Source: Toxotes chatareus (Eukaryota > Chordata > Actinopteri > Toxotidae). From it: a stretch of DNA of 64,000 nucleotides. Below are positions 48,821 through 60,255 of the stretch, piece by piece. Positions within the stretch are counted from its first letter, which is position 1; each line of letters begins with the position of its first letter. The stretch is taken from assembly GCA_016801885.1 (NCBI GenBank), contig CM028889.1:13021001-13085000 (forward strand), read 5' to 3'. The notes under the pieces were generated by a model. The model had not been told where the DNA came from, did no database searches, and was given only the letters and a program-made list of their open reading frames with translations. A program made the translations under genes and the position numbers.

Positions 48821-51800
48821 ATGGAGGTGCTGGAAGTTCTTAATTTGGGCGATTTTGCCCAAGCTTTCTCCAAAATGGGAATGTTTCCTGTGTTTGATCT
48901 CGCTTATTACATCGTGTCCATCCTCTACCTCAAGTATGAGCCAGGTAAGCGTGTTCTACTTTTACTCGCTTGTTTGCTCAGAGTATGGACACGCTTCGTT
49001 ATTAGATAAATATGATTATCTGAAAGCTATTCTGCACACGCTGTTTGTGGTAGGTGCATCTACTGTACATTCTCCACGCTCACCACACCTGTGCGTAAAC
49101 ACGCATTTATTTACAACATCACAAAGTAAAAATATATCTAGAATAACACGTTTAATATGGGAATTCAAAATGTAAACCTTTAAGTACGTATAAGTAATGA
49201 CTGAGATGAAAAACTCAAATGTTTGTATAAGAAAGTGAATGTGCCTGTATTAATAAGTGTTCAGTTTTATTGTTACATAATGACATTTTTCTGTGGTATA
49301 ACTACTCATTGCTCTGACATCCCAATATAGACTTACTGTTGCTGTTATCTCTGTAGTACCCTATCCTTATAAAGTATGACCTGTTACATAAACTGTAGCA
49401 GGAGCACTACAGCTCTGCTGGCTTGGTGTTTGTGAATGTCTGTTGCTGCAGCAGCCTGACCTCATTTACACTGTAGGAAATCGCTGGAGAAGATTAAACC
49501 TCTCTGCTTTGGGTCAAGCTTGATATTTTCCAAGATTTAACTCATTTGAGCAACAGAGTCTCATGAGGAGGATGAAACCCGAGAGAAGGCTTGTGCATAC
49601 CAGTGACTCAGGCAATAAATAGAAGATCCTGAAATAGACAGTGTCAGTGGGCCTCTGAAGCCCCTCTGCTGGACACTTGCTGCTTTTGGGTTGGGTGTGT
49701 TATTTACACAGAGTGTTAAACATGAAATAAGGTGTTGAGCAACAGGCCCAGCATGACCTTATTGTCTCTGAGAGTGTGCAACCTTTGAAATAGCTCATTT
49801 TCCACTCCCTCCTAAAGAAAAGGTTTACTCTGACATGAAACCAAGTGAAGATGACAAAATCTCAAAATTCACAGCTTTTCTTTTTTACAGCTTCAAAAGG
49901 AGCATAAGATGCCCCTCAAATCCATTCAGATAACTCGTACAACACGATTCATGTGTTTCGTATTCGAACAACTGGGATGCTGGGACAAAAATGTTATCTT
50001 TATGTCATTATCTCCCACATTTTACTCCACAATGACGCACCAGCCACTTGAAGTGAGGAATGTACTGGAGCTGTTAGGTGAATAAAGTTTTGTGCCCTTC
50101 ACAGTCATTTAAAAAGTTAAAAAAAAAAAAAAAAAAAAGGTTGTAGTTTGTTGTTTGAGAGGAAGCTGCATAAAATCTGATCATGATGGTCTGAAGACTC
50201 TAAGTTTGCAAATGTACAAAACCTGTAGGTTACCAGACCTCTGTAGCCTGCTCCTCATCTCTGCTGAAAGCTAGCAGCTCGAGTCTTCATTAGCCGCTAC
50301 TAGTATAACACACCTAAAACTCTCGATCTTCATGTGAGCTATCGAGTTGCATTGTGGAATGTGTGGGCTCCATGTTTTTTAAAAAGCAGAAGAATGCACG
50401 GGGGGAAAAGACTGCAGCATGTGTCTACTAAAGCTGACATCATGACTGTGCCTGTATAACCTTATCTCATTTCACATCTCAGAATATTTTACAGTCAAAT
50501 GACTCGCACTGCCAACATTTGCAAGATATGTTCACCATTCCCCACACCTGTCTGATCAGAGAGTCCCAGTTGAAGCACCGCATGTTAGAGGAGCACATGA
50601 ATGAGTTTTGGGGGACAACACTAGTGGAGGGTGGAGAGACAAGTGTTGGGGCGGGGGGTCAGAGGTTAAGACAGGCCTGACAGTTGCAAGGCAGGAGAAG
50701 CAGTTGAGCAGAATATATTTATAGGGCGGCATTTCTCAGGATCGGATTGCTTTCAAACTGAGTGCCAGTCGCACCACGACACCCTCACCCACCTGTTGTT
50801 GGAGATTTGTGCTCACATCTCGATTTACTGTACATCTCTAACAATGTTGTAACACCCACATGTCCTTACTCCTTTAAAAACGAATGTACAGACTTAAAAT
50901 GAAATCATACTTTGCATATAAAGATGTAATATTTGTGTAGCTTATGTGATCTTGGTCATATTCATATACATTTCATGCAAGGTTTTTGGAGTGAAAATTT
51001 TCAATTATGTATTTTTCCTTCAAAATGTGTTGTTTTTTTAAAATCAGGACACCTCGGCAGTGATGGAAAGTAGCTAGATAAATTTAGTCAAGTGCTGTGC
51101 TAAAGTACAATTGCTTTTACTCAATTACATTTAGTTTTCACTGCTATAGTTGCCAGTTACTTTTCAGATTAAGGCTTTACAGGCAATACCTGTCATCAGT
51201 TTTAGAAATTAAAACAAAAAGTAAAATATATATAACACAGTGAAAATTTGGCTCCACCCTGACCACCTACAAGGCTAAAGCCAGACTAGTTAATCTCGGC
51301 CGAATGATGGCCACCGCAGCCACAGGATAATGGTGAATGTCAGTGATCATTAGCTACTATCATTTCAACTTTCAAAAGTTACATAGTCTTGCTTTAAAGC
51401 ACTACTTGCCTGTTAAACAACATAATATTCAATAATAGTAATGATCTAGTAATATATAAGGCTGACAGGGGTCATTCTACATAACGAGTACTTGTATTTT
51501 TGATACTTTCGTTTGCTAAAATACTTCTGTACTGTTGGGTAAGTACATTTTTGAATGTAGGACTTTTACGTGTAATGGAAAATTTTTGTAGTGTGGTTTT
51601 TATATTTTTTTCACCAGTGAGAGTTCACTGTAACACATCAGCTGGCATAAACATTTTTTGCTACAGTCGGCTGCAGTTTAACATTATGATTTAGAAATGT
51701 GGTCCAACTGTTGACTGGAGCTGGAACTGAAGTGTCCTGATAGACAGTTTTAGTGGATACCTGCCAGCTAATCAGACACAAGCAATTTCCAAGTTTGTGG

Positions 51801-54800
51801 TAAAAATGTTTTGGCATATAATAAGTCAGTGTCACATACAGTAATTATAAGAGAAGTTTCCTTTATAACATGTTCAAATGTACAAAAAAGAATACTGAAC
51901 TATCATAATGTAAAACAGACAGTTTGTGAATTATAAAGAGCTGTCTGCTCAGGCATGTGTACTGTAAAGACTGAGGCATTTGTTGACTTGTTGAACTGCA
52001 AATTACTGTAGACATCCTAAGTCAATATTAGGTTATGATAAAAAGACATATCAGGGTGTGTGCTGAAATGGTCGACTGGGCGTGGACAAAGATACAGCAC
52101 ACAGACACACAAGGGATCCATTGATAATGGCTTCTGAAGGTCATTGCTAACAGTTTTGCGCTGCAACAGTTTTAAAATTTAATTTCCGAGTAATTACTCT
52201 GACCCCTGTGATTTCCAAAAAACAACAAATGTTAACACAGAACTTTCTTTTGTTCGGAGTAGAAAAGCTTCTAAAGTAGGATTTAGACCTTTCAAATTTA
52301 GAAGGCTGTAATGATTTAATATTTTATCAGTGGTTATTAATCACTTTTTTAATTTGATACATAATTTAATGATTTTTAAAAAATAAGAGTAAATAGATTA
52401 TTTGTCTGATGTCACACAGCATCTTTGAAACGTCAGTTACAAAGAAAATTGTATTAGTTAAAAAACAATGGATTAAATAATTTCCTACAATCAACCAATT
52501 AAAACTAACACTGAACACACATAGGCACATAACTCCACCACCTTCACAACACCCCTAACCTTGTTAGCTCACTGAAACAAATTCTCATATTTTACTTTCC
52601 ACACCCTTCATTTGGTTGAGGACATCTCCTGACAGCTCCTCCTCTGTGTTGCAGGCTCGGTGGAGGTTTCTCGCAGGAGTCCCGTGGCCTCCTGGCTCTG
52701 TGCCATGCTCTACTGCTTTGGTAGTTACATCCTGGCAGACATCATGCTTGGAAGCAGCCCCATTGACTATTTCCAACACAACAGCCACATCCTGCTGGCC
52801 TCAGCTGTCTGGTGAGAAAACCCTCAGAACAACTTCACCCTGCAAAACAGGCGAAGAGATTCTGTCTTGAGGTCACACTTGGTCATAAATCAGCTCTTTG
52901 TTGAGATCAATTCATTCAAAACATTATTTGACTGACCAGAGGACAAAATGGTTATTTTATCTTATAAATAAATAAAGGTCCAAAAACACAAAATATATTT
53001 CCCACTTTTATCCAGCAGCATCATGACTAGTTCTGTTTATATTTTCTAAAGTTGGTTTGTGAGACTCAAAGCATTTTAATGGATTTTAACAAACTTAGCA
53101 TATATTTTGAGAGACAGTCACCTTATCACTTGGGATAATCTGCGTGGCTGCATGGCTAGATAGAGTTCTACTAATTGTAAGTTGAAAAATATTTTTGTTT
53201 TTTTGTAATTTGGGTGAACTGACCCCTTAACATTCAGTACAAACTTCATCATTAAAGCTGAATATAAACAATAGTAGTGACATTTTAAGAATATAAATAT
53301 AAAACCCTTTCCCTCACTCTGATATCGCTCTCTCTGTCTATTACAAACACAGGTACCTCATCTTTTACTGTCCACTGAACCTCTTCTATAAGTGTGTGGC
53401 TTTTCTGCCAGTCAAGCTGGTGTTGGTCGGTCTGAAGGAAGTCGTCCGCACCCGTAAGATCGCCGCTGGTGTTCACCACGCCCACCACGCCTACCACCAC
53501 GGCTTCTTCATCATGATCATCGTCGGATACGTCAAAGGTCGGTGTCTTGTGATTTTACAGCCAGTCATGTTTCAGTTGGATTTTTGAATTCATGCAACAT
53601 GCTAATTTTGTACCACTCCAATCAATGAATGAACAGATGTATTATTACCACAAACAATATAGAACCTGGAAGAAGGTGGTTTCTCTGCTGTGTGCAGCGC
53701 TGCAGTCTTAGTAACTTTGTTGCTAGATTCTGGGACATTCAGCACCTTTTTAATTTTTTGTAAATAAGACCCAATTTAGGAATCTAGTAACTTTTGTCCA
53801 AAAAAAATGTTTCCTTGAAGAAAATCTTAAATATTGCTTGGTGGATCTGCAGCCTGTGCTTGCTGTGACTGCAGCTGGTTGACAGCTGCATTCAGTGAGT
53901 GACAGAGAGGGACACCTTCAGTTGACAGGCACAACAGCCAGATTTAAACATGAATGAGTAGCACATGTGCAGTCCAACTAGGCAAATGCACAAGGATCCC
54001 AGTACTTCAAGGGCCTCAAAAACTCCTGCCCTGTATGTCAAATGATTTACCTAAAAACTTATTAAGGAATAAAGACTACAAAGGTGCAGAAGACACTGAA
54101 TTTTGATCCAGTCTGTCTGTGTCAAGTCAAAATCTAGTTACAATGTGCAGGAAGATTTAGTTTAGTATTCTTTTTTTTTTTTTTTAATCTTTGTGGTTCA
54201 TAGTAAAATTATTTGTGTTTAATCAAATTACCACACCTGGGGACAGATAGAATTCCAGGGTGGAAAAAAAATTCAAAAATGAGTTAATCAGGACCTAGCA
54301 GCTCATTTTGGCCCTGGTGCCTCCAAGCATGCTACTGCAGCCATTCATACCTCTTTTTGCAATGACTAATCACAACTTCCCGAGCAGGTCAATTACTGTA
54401 AGGTGTGCAATGTACATGTGAGGTCCTGTCCTTGAAGTCTTATGTTGAGCTATTCCATAACACAGAAATGGCCATGGAAGATTTTTGTAAGGATTCACCT
54501 TGCTTGAGCCTCTACAGTAGTGAGTGAGGCCCTGCAGGCAATCGTGTTGAAAATGGGGGAGAAAAGCTGAGGTCAGATAAAAGCAGTGACACGAGACGCA
54601 CACTTTTTTGTCCTCATTTTTTCCACTGTCTATTTTTATCCTCTCAGGGTCTGGAGTAGCTCTCATTTCCAATTTTGAGCAGCTGCTGCGCGGTGTGTGG
54701 AGGCCTGAGACCAACGAGATCCTTAACATGTCATTGTAAGTCTTTCTTTTCTGCTGATAGACAAATATACTCATCACTGCCTCATCCAGCAGGTCAGCAT

Positions 54801-56988
54801 TCTTAGATTACTGTGTGACCAATTCCCAGACACAAAACTAGAACTTAAAAGTAACATTTACTGTTTTTAATGGTGTAGAGGGACATAAAAGTCAGACACA
54901 AACTACAGTTGAAGCTACTATGTGGAGAATTTTCTGACTTTGGTGCCACCTAGTGGTAGCATCCAAAAGAAAAAGACACCCTCTTGCAGACTGCATTGTC
55001 ACTGTCAGATGAAAATGTCTGACCCCCCCAAAAAGAAAGGTTTTTATCATGACAAAATTGTATTTTTTAACTTTATCTGAGTTTTGATAAGCCAAAGAGA
55101 ATTAGTTCAAGCCTGAGATGCAACATTACACCTCTAATAAAAACCTGATGTTTCAATTAAAACAAAAATGCAAAAATATAAGTAAAACAATGCAATAGCA
55201 CACTTTGTTGGTCTAGAAAATCACTGAACTTAATTCCACAAATAGAAATGCGCTTAAAACGAGTTGAGGTTCTCCATCTCTCAATGTGATGAACAGATGT
55301 TTTGCTGACGGTCTGTCTTTGATCTCTGCAGCCCGACCAAAGCCAGTCTGTACGGAGCGATCCTCTTCACCATGCAGGAGGCTCACTGGCTGCCAGTGTC
55401 CAAGAGCACCCTGATCCTTGTCTTCACCCTCTTCATGGCCACATGCAAGGTGCTGCTGTGTGAAATGTAGTTTGACAGCTCTGATTTTTTTTAAATCTAA
55501 AAGTTTGTTTGCATAATATGTTGTATTTAAAGAGATGACATAATGCAACTTCAACAGAAAAGAAACACAACCTGAGAAACCAAATCCAAACAAGAAACAA
55601 AGTAACAAATGATACACAACCTAACTTGGCACACAATGACTTTGGATAATACACTAAATCACTGGACCAGAGACAAGACATGGGACAAGGATGAACTGAC
55701 AAAGAACAAAGGGAGATGCAGACAATATGTAGACTCGGTAATGGGGAACAGGTGACACCAATTAGGGCGGGGCAGACAATCACAGATGGTGGGAAACAAG
55801 ACAAAGACAGGAAGTGGAACAAGACAAGATACACAAGGTGCTATAACTTCAAAATAAAACAGGAACTATGAACCGAACTTGAGAAACTAAACAAGAGTCC
55901 AAAAGTCCACAAAAGAGTTCAAAACATCACAAGGGGGTTCTGAAAACAGCCCCCTTAGGGGCTAGTCATGACAAAAGCACTCACTCCATTTGTGTTTCAT
56001 TTTTTTTATCAGGAAAAGACACTTCTTTTTCTGCTCCTTTCATTAAATGTATGCTGTGGAGTTTTTGACCACCGGTGAACCTAAAGATCAGTGTTCTTAT
56101 GAGCAGGTTCCTCCCTTGTTTCATGTTATACCTGATGCCCAACAAATACATTCAACACATCTGTTACTAGTCAAAGATACAGAGTTTGATAAGAAACACT
56201 GAATGTAAACAAACGTTATTGTTCACAAGAGAACTTTGCACTTTAGAGTGCAATGTAAAAGACAATACAAAATAAAACTGCTGAAGTAGGAGAATATAAA
56301 AATACCAGTGCAGTTACTGTGCAGTGTAAGTTATACATAAACAGTCACAAATTTAAATTAATGAAAAGCAGTGGCAAACTGAATTCTTGCATTTAAGTAT
56401 ATTTCAGTTCCGTGAAGTTGAAGGACAGCAGAGACAGAGATATCCTCGATGTTTGTCCCTTGTAGGAGTCAAGCTCCCATGATTCAACTCCTACACACAC
56501 CTACATCTTTGAAGCTTCATGTTCCACGTTTGTAGCTGGGATCTGCTAAAACATTTGAGCCTCAGTCCCAAGCAGATATCACCAGAGTTATTTCACCTAG
56601 CTTTAGAAAGCTCCTCCAGAACCACAGAAAATGTTATGTGACTGTTTTCACAGACATATAGTTGTACAGTTGTACTCCTCATGAGGAGTAAACCGATCTT
56701 CATGTGTAAAATCAGTGGATTGGCCCTTTAAACATCCTAAAATGAGACTAATCTTTTCCAACTGTCACAATTTTCCTTCAGATTTTTATGACCGCCCGAC
56801 ACTCTCATGGCTCCCCCTTCGCCATCATTGAGTCCTGGGTTTGCCACTTGCTGTTCGGCTCCCCTCTGGGTGTCTCTGAGGAGGACCACCACCATCCTCC
56901 CGCTGCCGCCACTCCCTCCTCACCTCTGAAAACCAAGGAGGAGCTGAGTGAAGGCTCTCGCAAGAGGAAGGCCAAGAAAGCTGAGTAG
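48821..56988 (+). CDS. tmem38a: Trimeric intracellular cation channel type A (TRIC-A)
   Basis: TRIC-A is a K+-permeable homotrimeric channel of the sarcoplasmic reticulum and nuclear membrane. It supplies counter-current during Ca2+ release in muscle. Six exons are 48821-48944, 52655-52811, 53353-53537, 54648-54735, 55332-55449 and 56782-56988, all in phase, giving 292 aa (human 299). Features: NLGDFAQAFSKMGMFPVFDL at the N-terminus; SYILADIMLGSSPIDYFQHN around residues 65-84; KEVVRTRKI at 122-130, the motif that binds phosphoinositide in TRIC structures; HHAHHAYHHGFF; NFEQLLRGVWRPETNEIL; FPTKASLYGAILFTMQEAHW. The tail EELSEGSRKRKAKKAE is close to the human TMEM38A end and separates it from TRIC-B. 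The exon 3 donor is GTCGGT, a weak match. Intron 1 (3.7 kb) has possible muscle-type sites near 50.7 kb. Confidence 0.97.
51057..51600. repeat. AAGTACTTTTACT-type dispersed repeat, fullest copy
   Basis: CAGTGATGGAAAGTAGCTAG and GCTAAAGTACAATTGCTTTT start it. CGAGTACTTGTATTTTTGAT and GGACTTTTACGTGTAATGG lie near its end. I recognise the order from a very common teleost element. It sits in tmem38a intron 1; other pieces are at 10.5 and 23.0-23.3 kb. Confidence 0.55.
54945..54956 (-). promoter_or_regulatory. CTCF-core-like site in tmem38a intron 4
   Basis: The minus strand reads CCACTAGGTGGC, a full match to the CCASYAGRKGGC core. A match this short is expected by chance in a genome, and similar words occur in fish repeats. 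Confidence 0.25.
55570..55973. repeat. Dispersed repeat, copy 2 of the 3.0-kb type
   Basis: AACAAAGGGAGATGCAGAC, GGGGAACAGGTGACACCAAT, TAGGGCGGGGCAGACAATCA and ACTTCAAAATAAAACAGGAA parallel 3005-3544 in order and orientation. It lies in tmem38a intron 5. Its left end is less clear; the right end reads CTAGTCATGACA. Confidence 0.6.
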
Positions 56989-57423
56989 GACATCGCCCTG
57001 CACTGATGAAACTGCATCTGACTCGCCCTCATGGCTTCCACATGATGGGACTTCCCATTCCTTTCTAGGGAAAGGGGCAGTTTGATGTTTTACCAAATGA
57101 GACCCTTTCTGTTAGAGCAAAATGGTGCTTTCTGCATTTTACACAGCATGAGGACTCTGTAAATACCACAGCAAATGTTCCACACATCAACCCAACCTGG
57201 ACATTTTAAAACTATTTATTTATGTGTTTGCGAACAGCTGTGCTCAACACTGTGTGGTGATCCACGTTTGTAGGAGCTGCATGGTTGTTTTAGGATGGCC
57301 TTCGTTCCACTTCGGCAGTTGCGTTACCAGGTGTCAGCGGTTTTCTTTGTTCTCCAAACCTTATTTCATTGAAGAAACAAAAAGTACAAATTAATATGAG
57401 TCTCTATCAGATATTCAACTGTG

Positions 57424-57429
57424 AATAAA
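57424..57429 (+). terminator. tmem38a: Poly(A) signal of tmem38a
   Basis: AATAAA lies about 435 bp after the stop, with a second at 57491-57496. Confidence 0.6.
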
Positions 57430-57499
57430 GCATTATGTGACAGAACAATGCTGCTTTCTACTCTGAGATGAGGACAAATTCATATCTTTGAATAAAATT

Positions 57500-60120
57500 A
57501 AGAGAAACATTGTGTCTTGGTGGGTTTTAATTTCCTTCTCTTGCTGATATTTCTTTTTGTGATCTCTGTTAGCATCTTGTCTCCACTTTAGGTCCAGTTT
57601 TAGATTCAGCTAGATGGTTACTGTGGATGACCTTGTTTTAACTTGTCATTTCCAAAATATCTTTCTCCAGAATATTTGTTAGAGTGTGTGAAGCTTCTTT
57701 CCCTGTGCTGAGTACAATTTTTCACACCTAGGACTTAACTGTGGAAATAAGATAGGATTTACAACCAATATTTTATCCTGAGTGGGTTCTTACACATGGG
57801 TCCAGGTGTCAGGTGGCAGTCAAGGAACATGTCTTCATAAACCCCGTGTTATGTAAGTCTGAGGCTGTTGGGAGGTGACAGGAAAGGTCTGAGGTCAACC
57901 TGAGGCCATGTCCTGAGAAACCCAGAAGCCCCCTGTTGTGTTGACAAACTCTTGTAGCACAGGCAATAAAGCATCACTAATGAACTTTGCAGGAGGTTGT
58001 TACACTCGACCTTTAAACTTTAACATTCCTCACAGATGCAGAGGAGATCAGGGAGGTAAAAGATCTGTTCGTTGCAGCTTCCGGTTTCATTTGTTGGACT
58101 GGTGGAGCTGAGCTACAGATCTCTGAAGCTTCATTTAGATGCAGAACAAAAAGTTTATTTTATCCTCTTTGGTGACTTAGTTTTCAGTTTAAAAGATGGC
58201 ATAAAACTTCATTGATAGACTGGATTATTTCTTCTGTAGAAGATACAGATGAGTGACAATTAAAAATTAAATGGCTGGACAGTGTGAACATTCTCATTCA
58301 TCCAGGTCATGGTATTTCTAAATGCTATATGAAGGCAACTGGACTTCCCTGAAGATAAGTCACAATAGAAAGATTACCACTACAACTAATTAAAATAATA
58401 TAATATTAATACAGTCAGTAAAAAATTCAGCAGTTTAATTGTGATGTGCGCGTTGTTGCATGAACTAGAGTCAAACTTTAATGGGTCAGAAAAAAGTGTG
58501 AGGGGAGTTGCTCTTAAAACTAATTTTGCATCTCAGATTAAAAACTAGCACATGCAGCAGCGACACATCAGCCATTTGTTGCTGTTTTAAAAAGTTGCTC
58601 AACACTGCACCACCAACTTGCTCAGTTTAAAATAAAAATGTATAAGAATTGGTGCTGCAGAACCAGAAAGATTGTCTTCCGTCTTCCACTAAATTCTCCT
58701 TTCTTCTCAACACATGGAGGTCCCAAAATATTCCAAAGATACCAAATCAAGTTAGATCAAGCTGATACAGAATATCCAACACATGATGCTGTCAGACATT
58801 ATTCAGTTCAGTTCAGTTCAGATCTCTATTGTGCCACAAGAGGAACTTTTTTTTTGGCATCAAGATGTCACTAAAACAGAAAAACATGGAATATAAACAC
58901 AACAAAAACACAGTAAGGAAACTGAGGACAAGATTTTGTGTTTGTTTTTTTGTGTTGGAGCCGAGAATGAGACTTCCCTGCTCCTTTGGGCAAGGCAGTG
59001 AAGAGGCAGTGAGGGAGAGAGTGAAGGTGGTGAGAGCTTGTCAAGAGTGATCTGGACCAGAACCCCAAAACCTTCACTGCAAGGAATGTACATCTGCTGA
59101 TCCCATTACTGAAAAATTCTAACACAAAGTACACAAGTGCAAGTACACATACATACACTCCTACTTTACCAACAGTGGACTGTTGGGCTACGCCAACCAA
59201 ATGGGGACTACTATTCCTTGTTATTTTGAAAACAAAAACCTAAACATTTTTCTAGTGTGGACTTGCAATACTGTTCGATATCTGCCTACCAAAGAGGCAA
59301 CCTCTTTTTACTGAGCCTCATAAAGATGAAACCCACAGCCTCAAATCCTCCAGGCAGTCCTCTCACAACTGACCCTTTGATTTTTGATTTTTGATTTTTT
59401 TAATCTTTGGATGTCTGGGTGTAAGACTTCAAAATTCACTTAGCCTCATAAATATTGAACCAACATCCTCAGAACTTCAAAGCAGTCCTCTAACACACCA
59501 AGAAAATTGGGCACCATTTCTTAGAATCCTTAAAAGTTTAGACTTCAAGATTCACCAAGGATTAAATCCACAATGTCAAAACTTGTTTACTGATACCTAT
59601 GAGGCTCTTTAAGTTGGAAGTCCAAAACCCAAAGTGAAGATTGACGCTCCCAGTATGAAGGGGAGTTGGTGGGTTTGCTTGCAATCGTAAGGTGCCAGTA
59701 GTGCAGTGTCTGGTTTGAATCCTGCCTTTTGCTATTATCTGGCAACCAATCCCCAGTCCCGCAGCAGAGCCCCAGACAAATAAAAGTGAGGGGTTAGCTC
59801 TATTTTTGTGTAATTTTACTGTGCAGTCACACCATGGACTGTTTGTGAATGCTTGGGCCCCCACTGGTCCTTTCTCCAAAATATCATGAAAACCAACCAA
59901 TCAGCCAACCAAAAACTGTTTTGATTTCTACAGTGGAGACTTACAGTATGCACAATGACTGTAAATGAAACAACAACATTCTCTTTATTCAGGCTATTTT
60001 ATATGTGCTATTGTGTGGGTGTATCATGTTATGAAATAAGACCTTTATCCTCCTTTCTTGGAATGAGGGATTTGCAGGGCTGGGGTTGGGGATGTAAGCT
60101 AGGGAGTCGGGGGTGTGGAT
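57500..60120. other. Intergenic DNA between tmem38a and comp
   Basis: No exon is supported. A (TTCAG)n run lies at 58802-58820 and a TTTTTGA repeat at 59381-59400. 59.64-59.86 kb may be a SINE. Confidence 0.45.
59640..59860. repeat. Possible tRNA-derived SINE remnant
   Basis: GTGCAGTGTCTGGTTTGAATCC resembles a tRNA-type B-box region (GGTTTGAATCC against GGTTCGAATCC). A convincing A box is not seen, so the call is weak. Confidence 0.25.
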
Positions 60121-60140
60121 AGAAGGTGGTGGGATGGTGG

Positions 60141-60147
60141 TATAAAA
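60141..60147 (+). promoter_or_regulatory. comp: TATA box of the COMP-like gene
   Basis: TATAAAA lies 115 bp before the ATG. Transcription would be expected to begin near 60170, leaving an 85-nt 5' UTR. Confidence 0.6.
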
Positions 60148-60255
60148 CCAAAGCAGGGGAGGAAAAACTAAAACTATGCTGGAACCAGGTTTGCACAAGG
60201 AGCAGTGATACTGAACTCAAAGCAGGACAGAGAGAAGAGACAAAGCTGCTGTAAC

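Noticed and set aside
54370..54777. Minus-strand ORF of 135 codons over tmem38a exon 4
   Set aside because: It is antisense to a confirmed exon and its intron, with no family resemblance.
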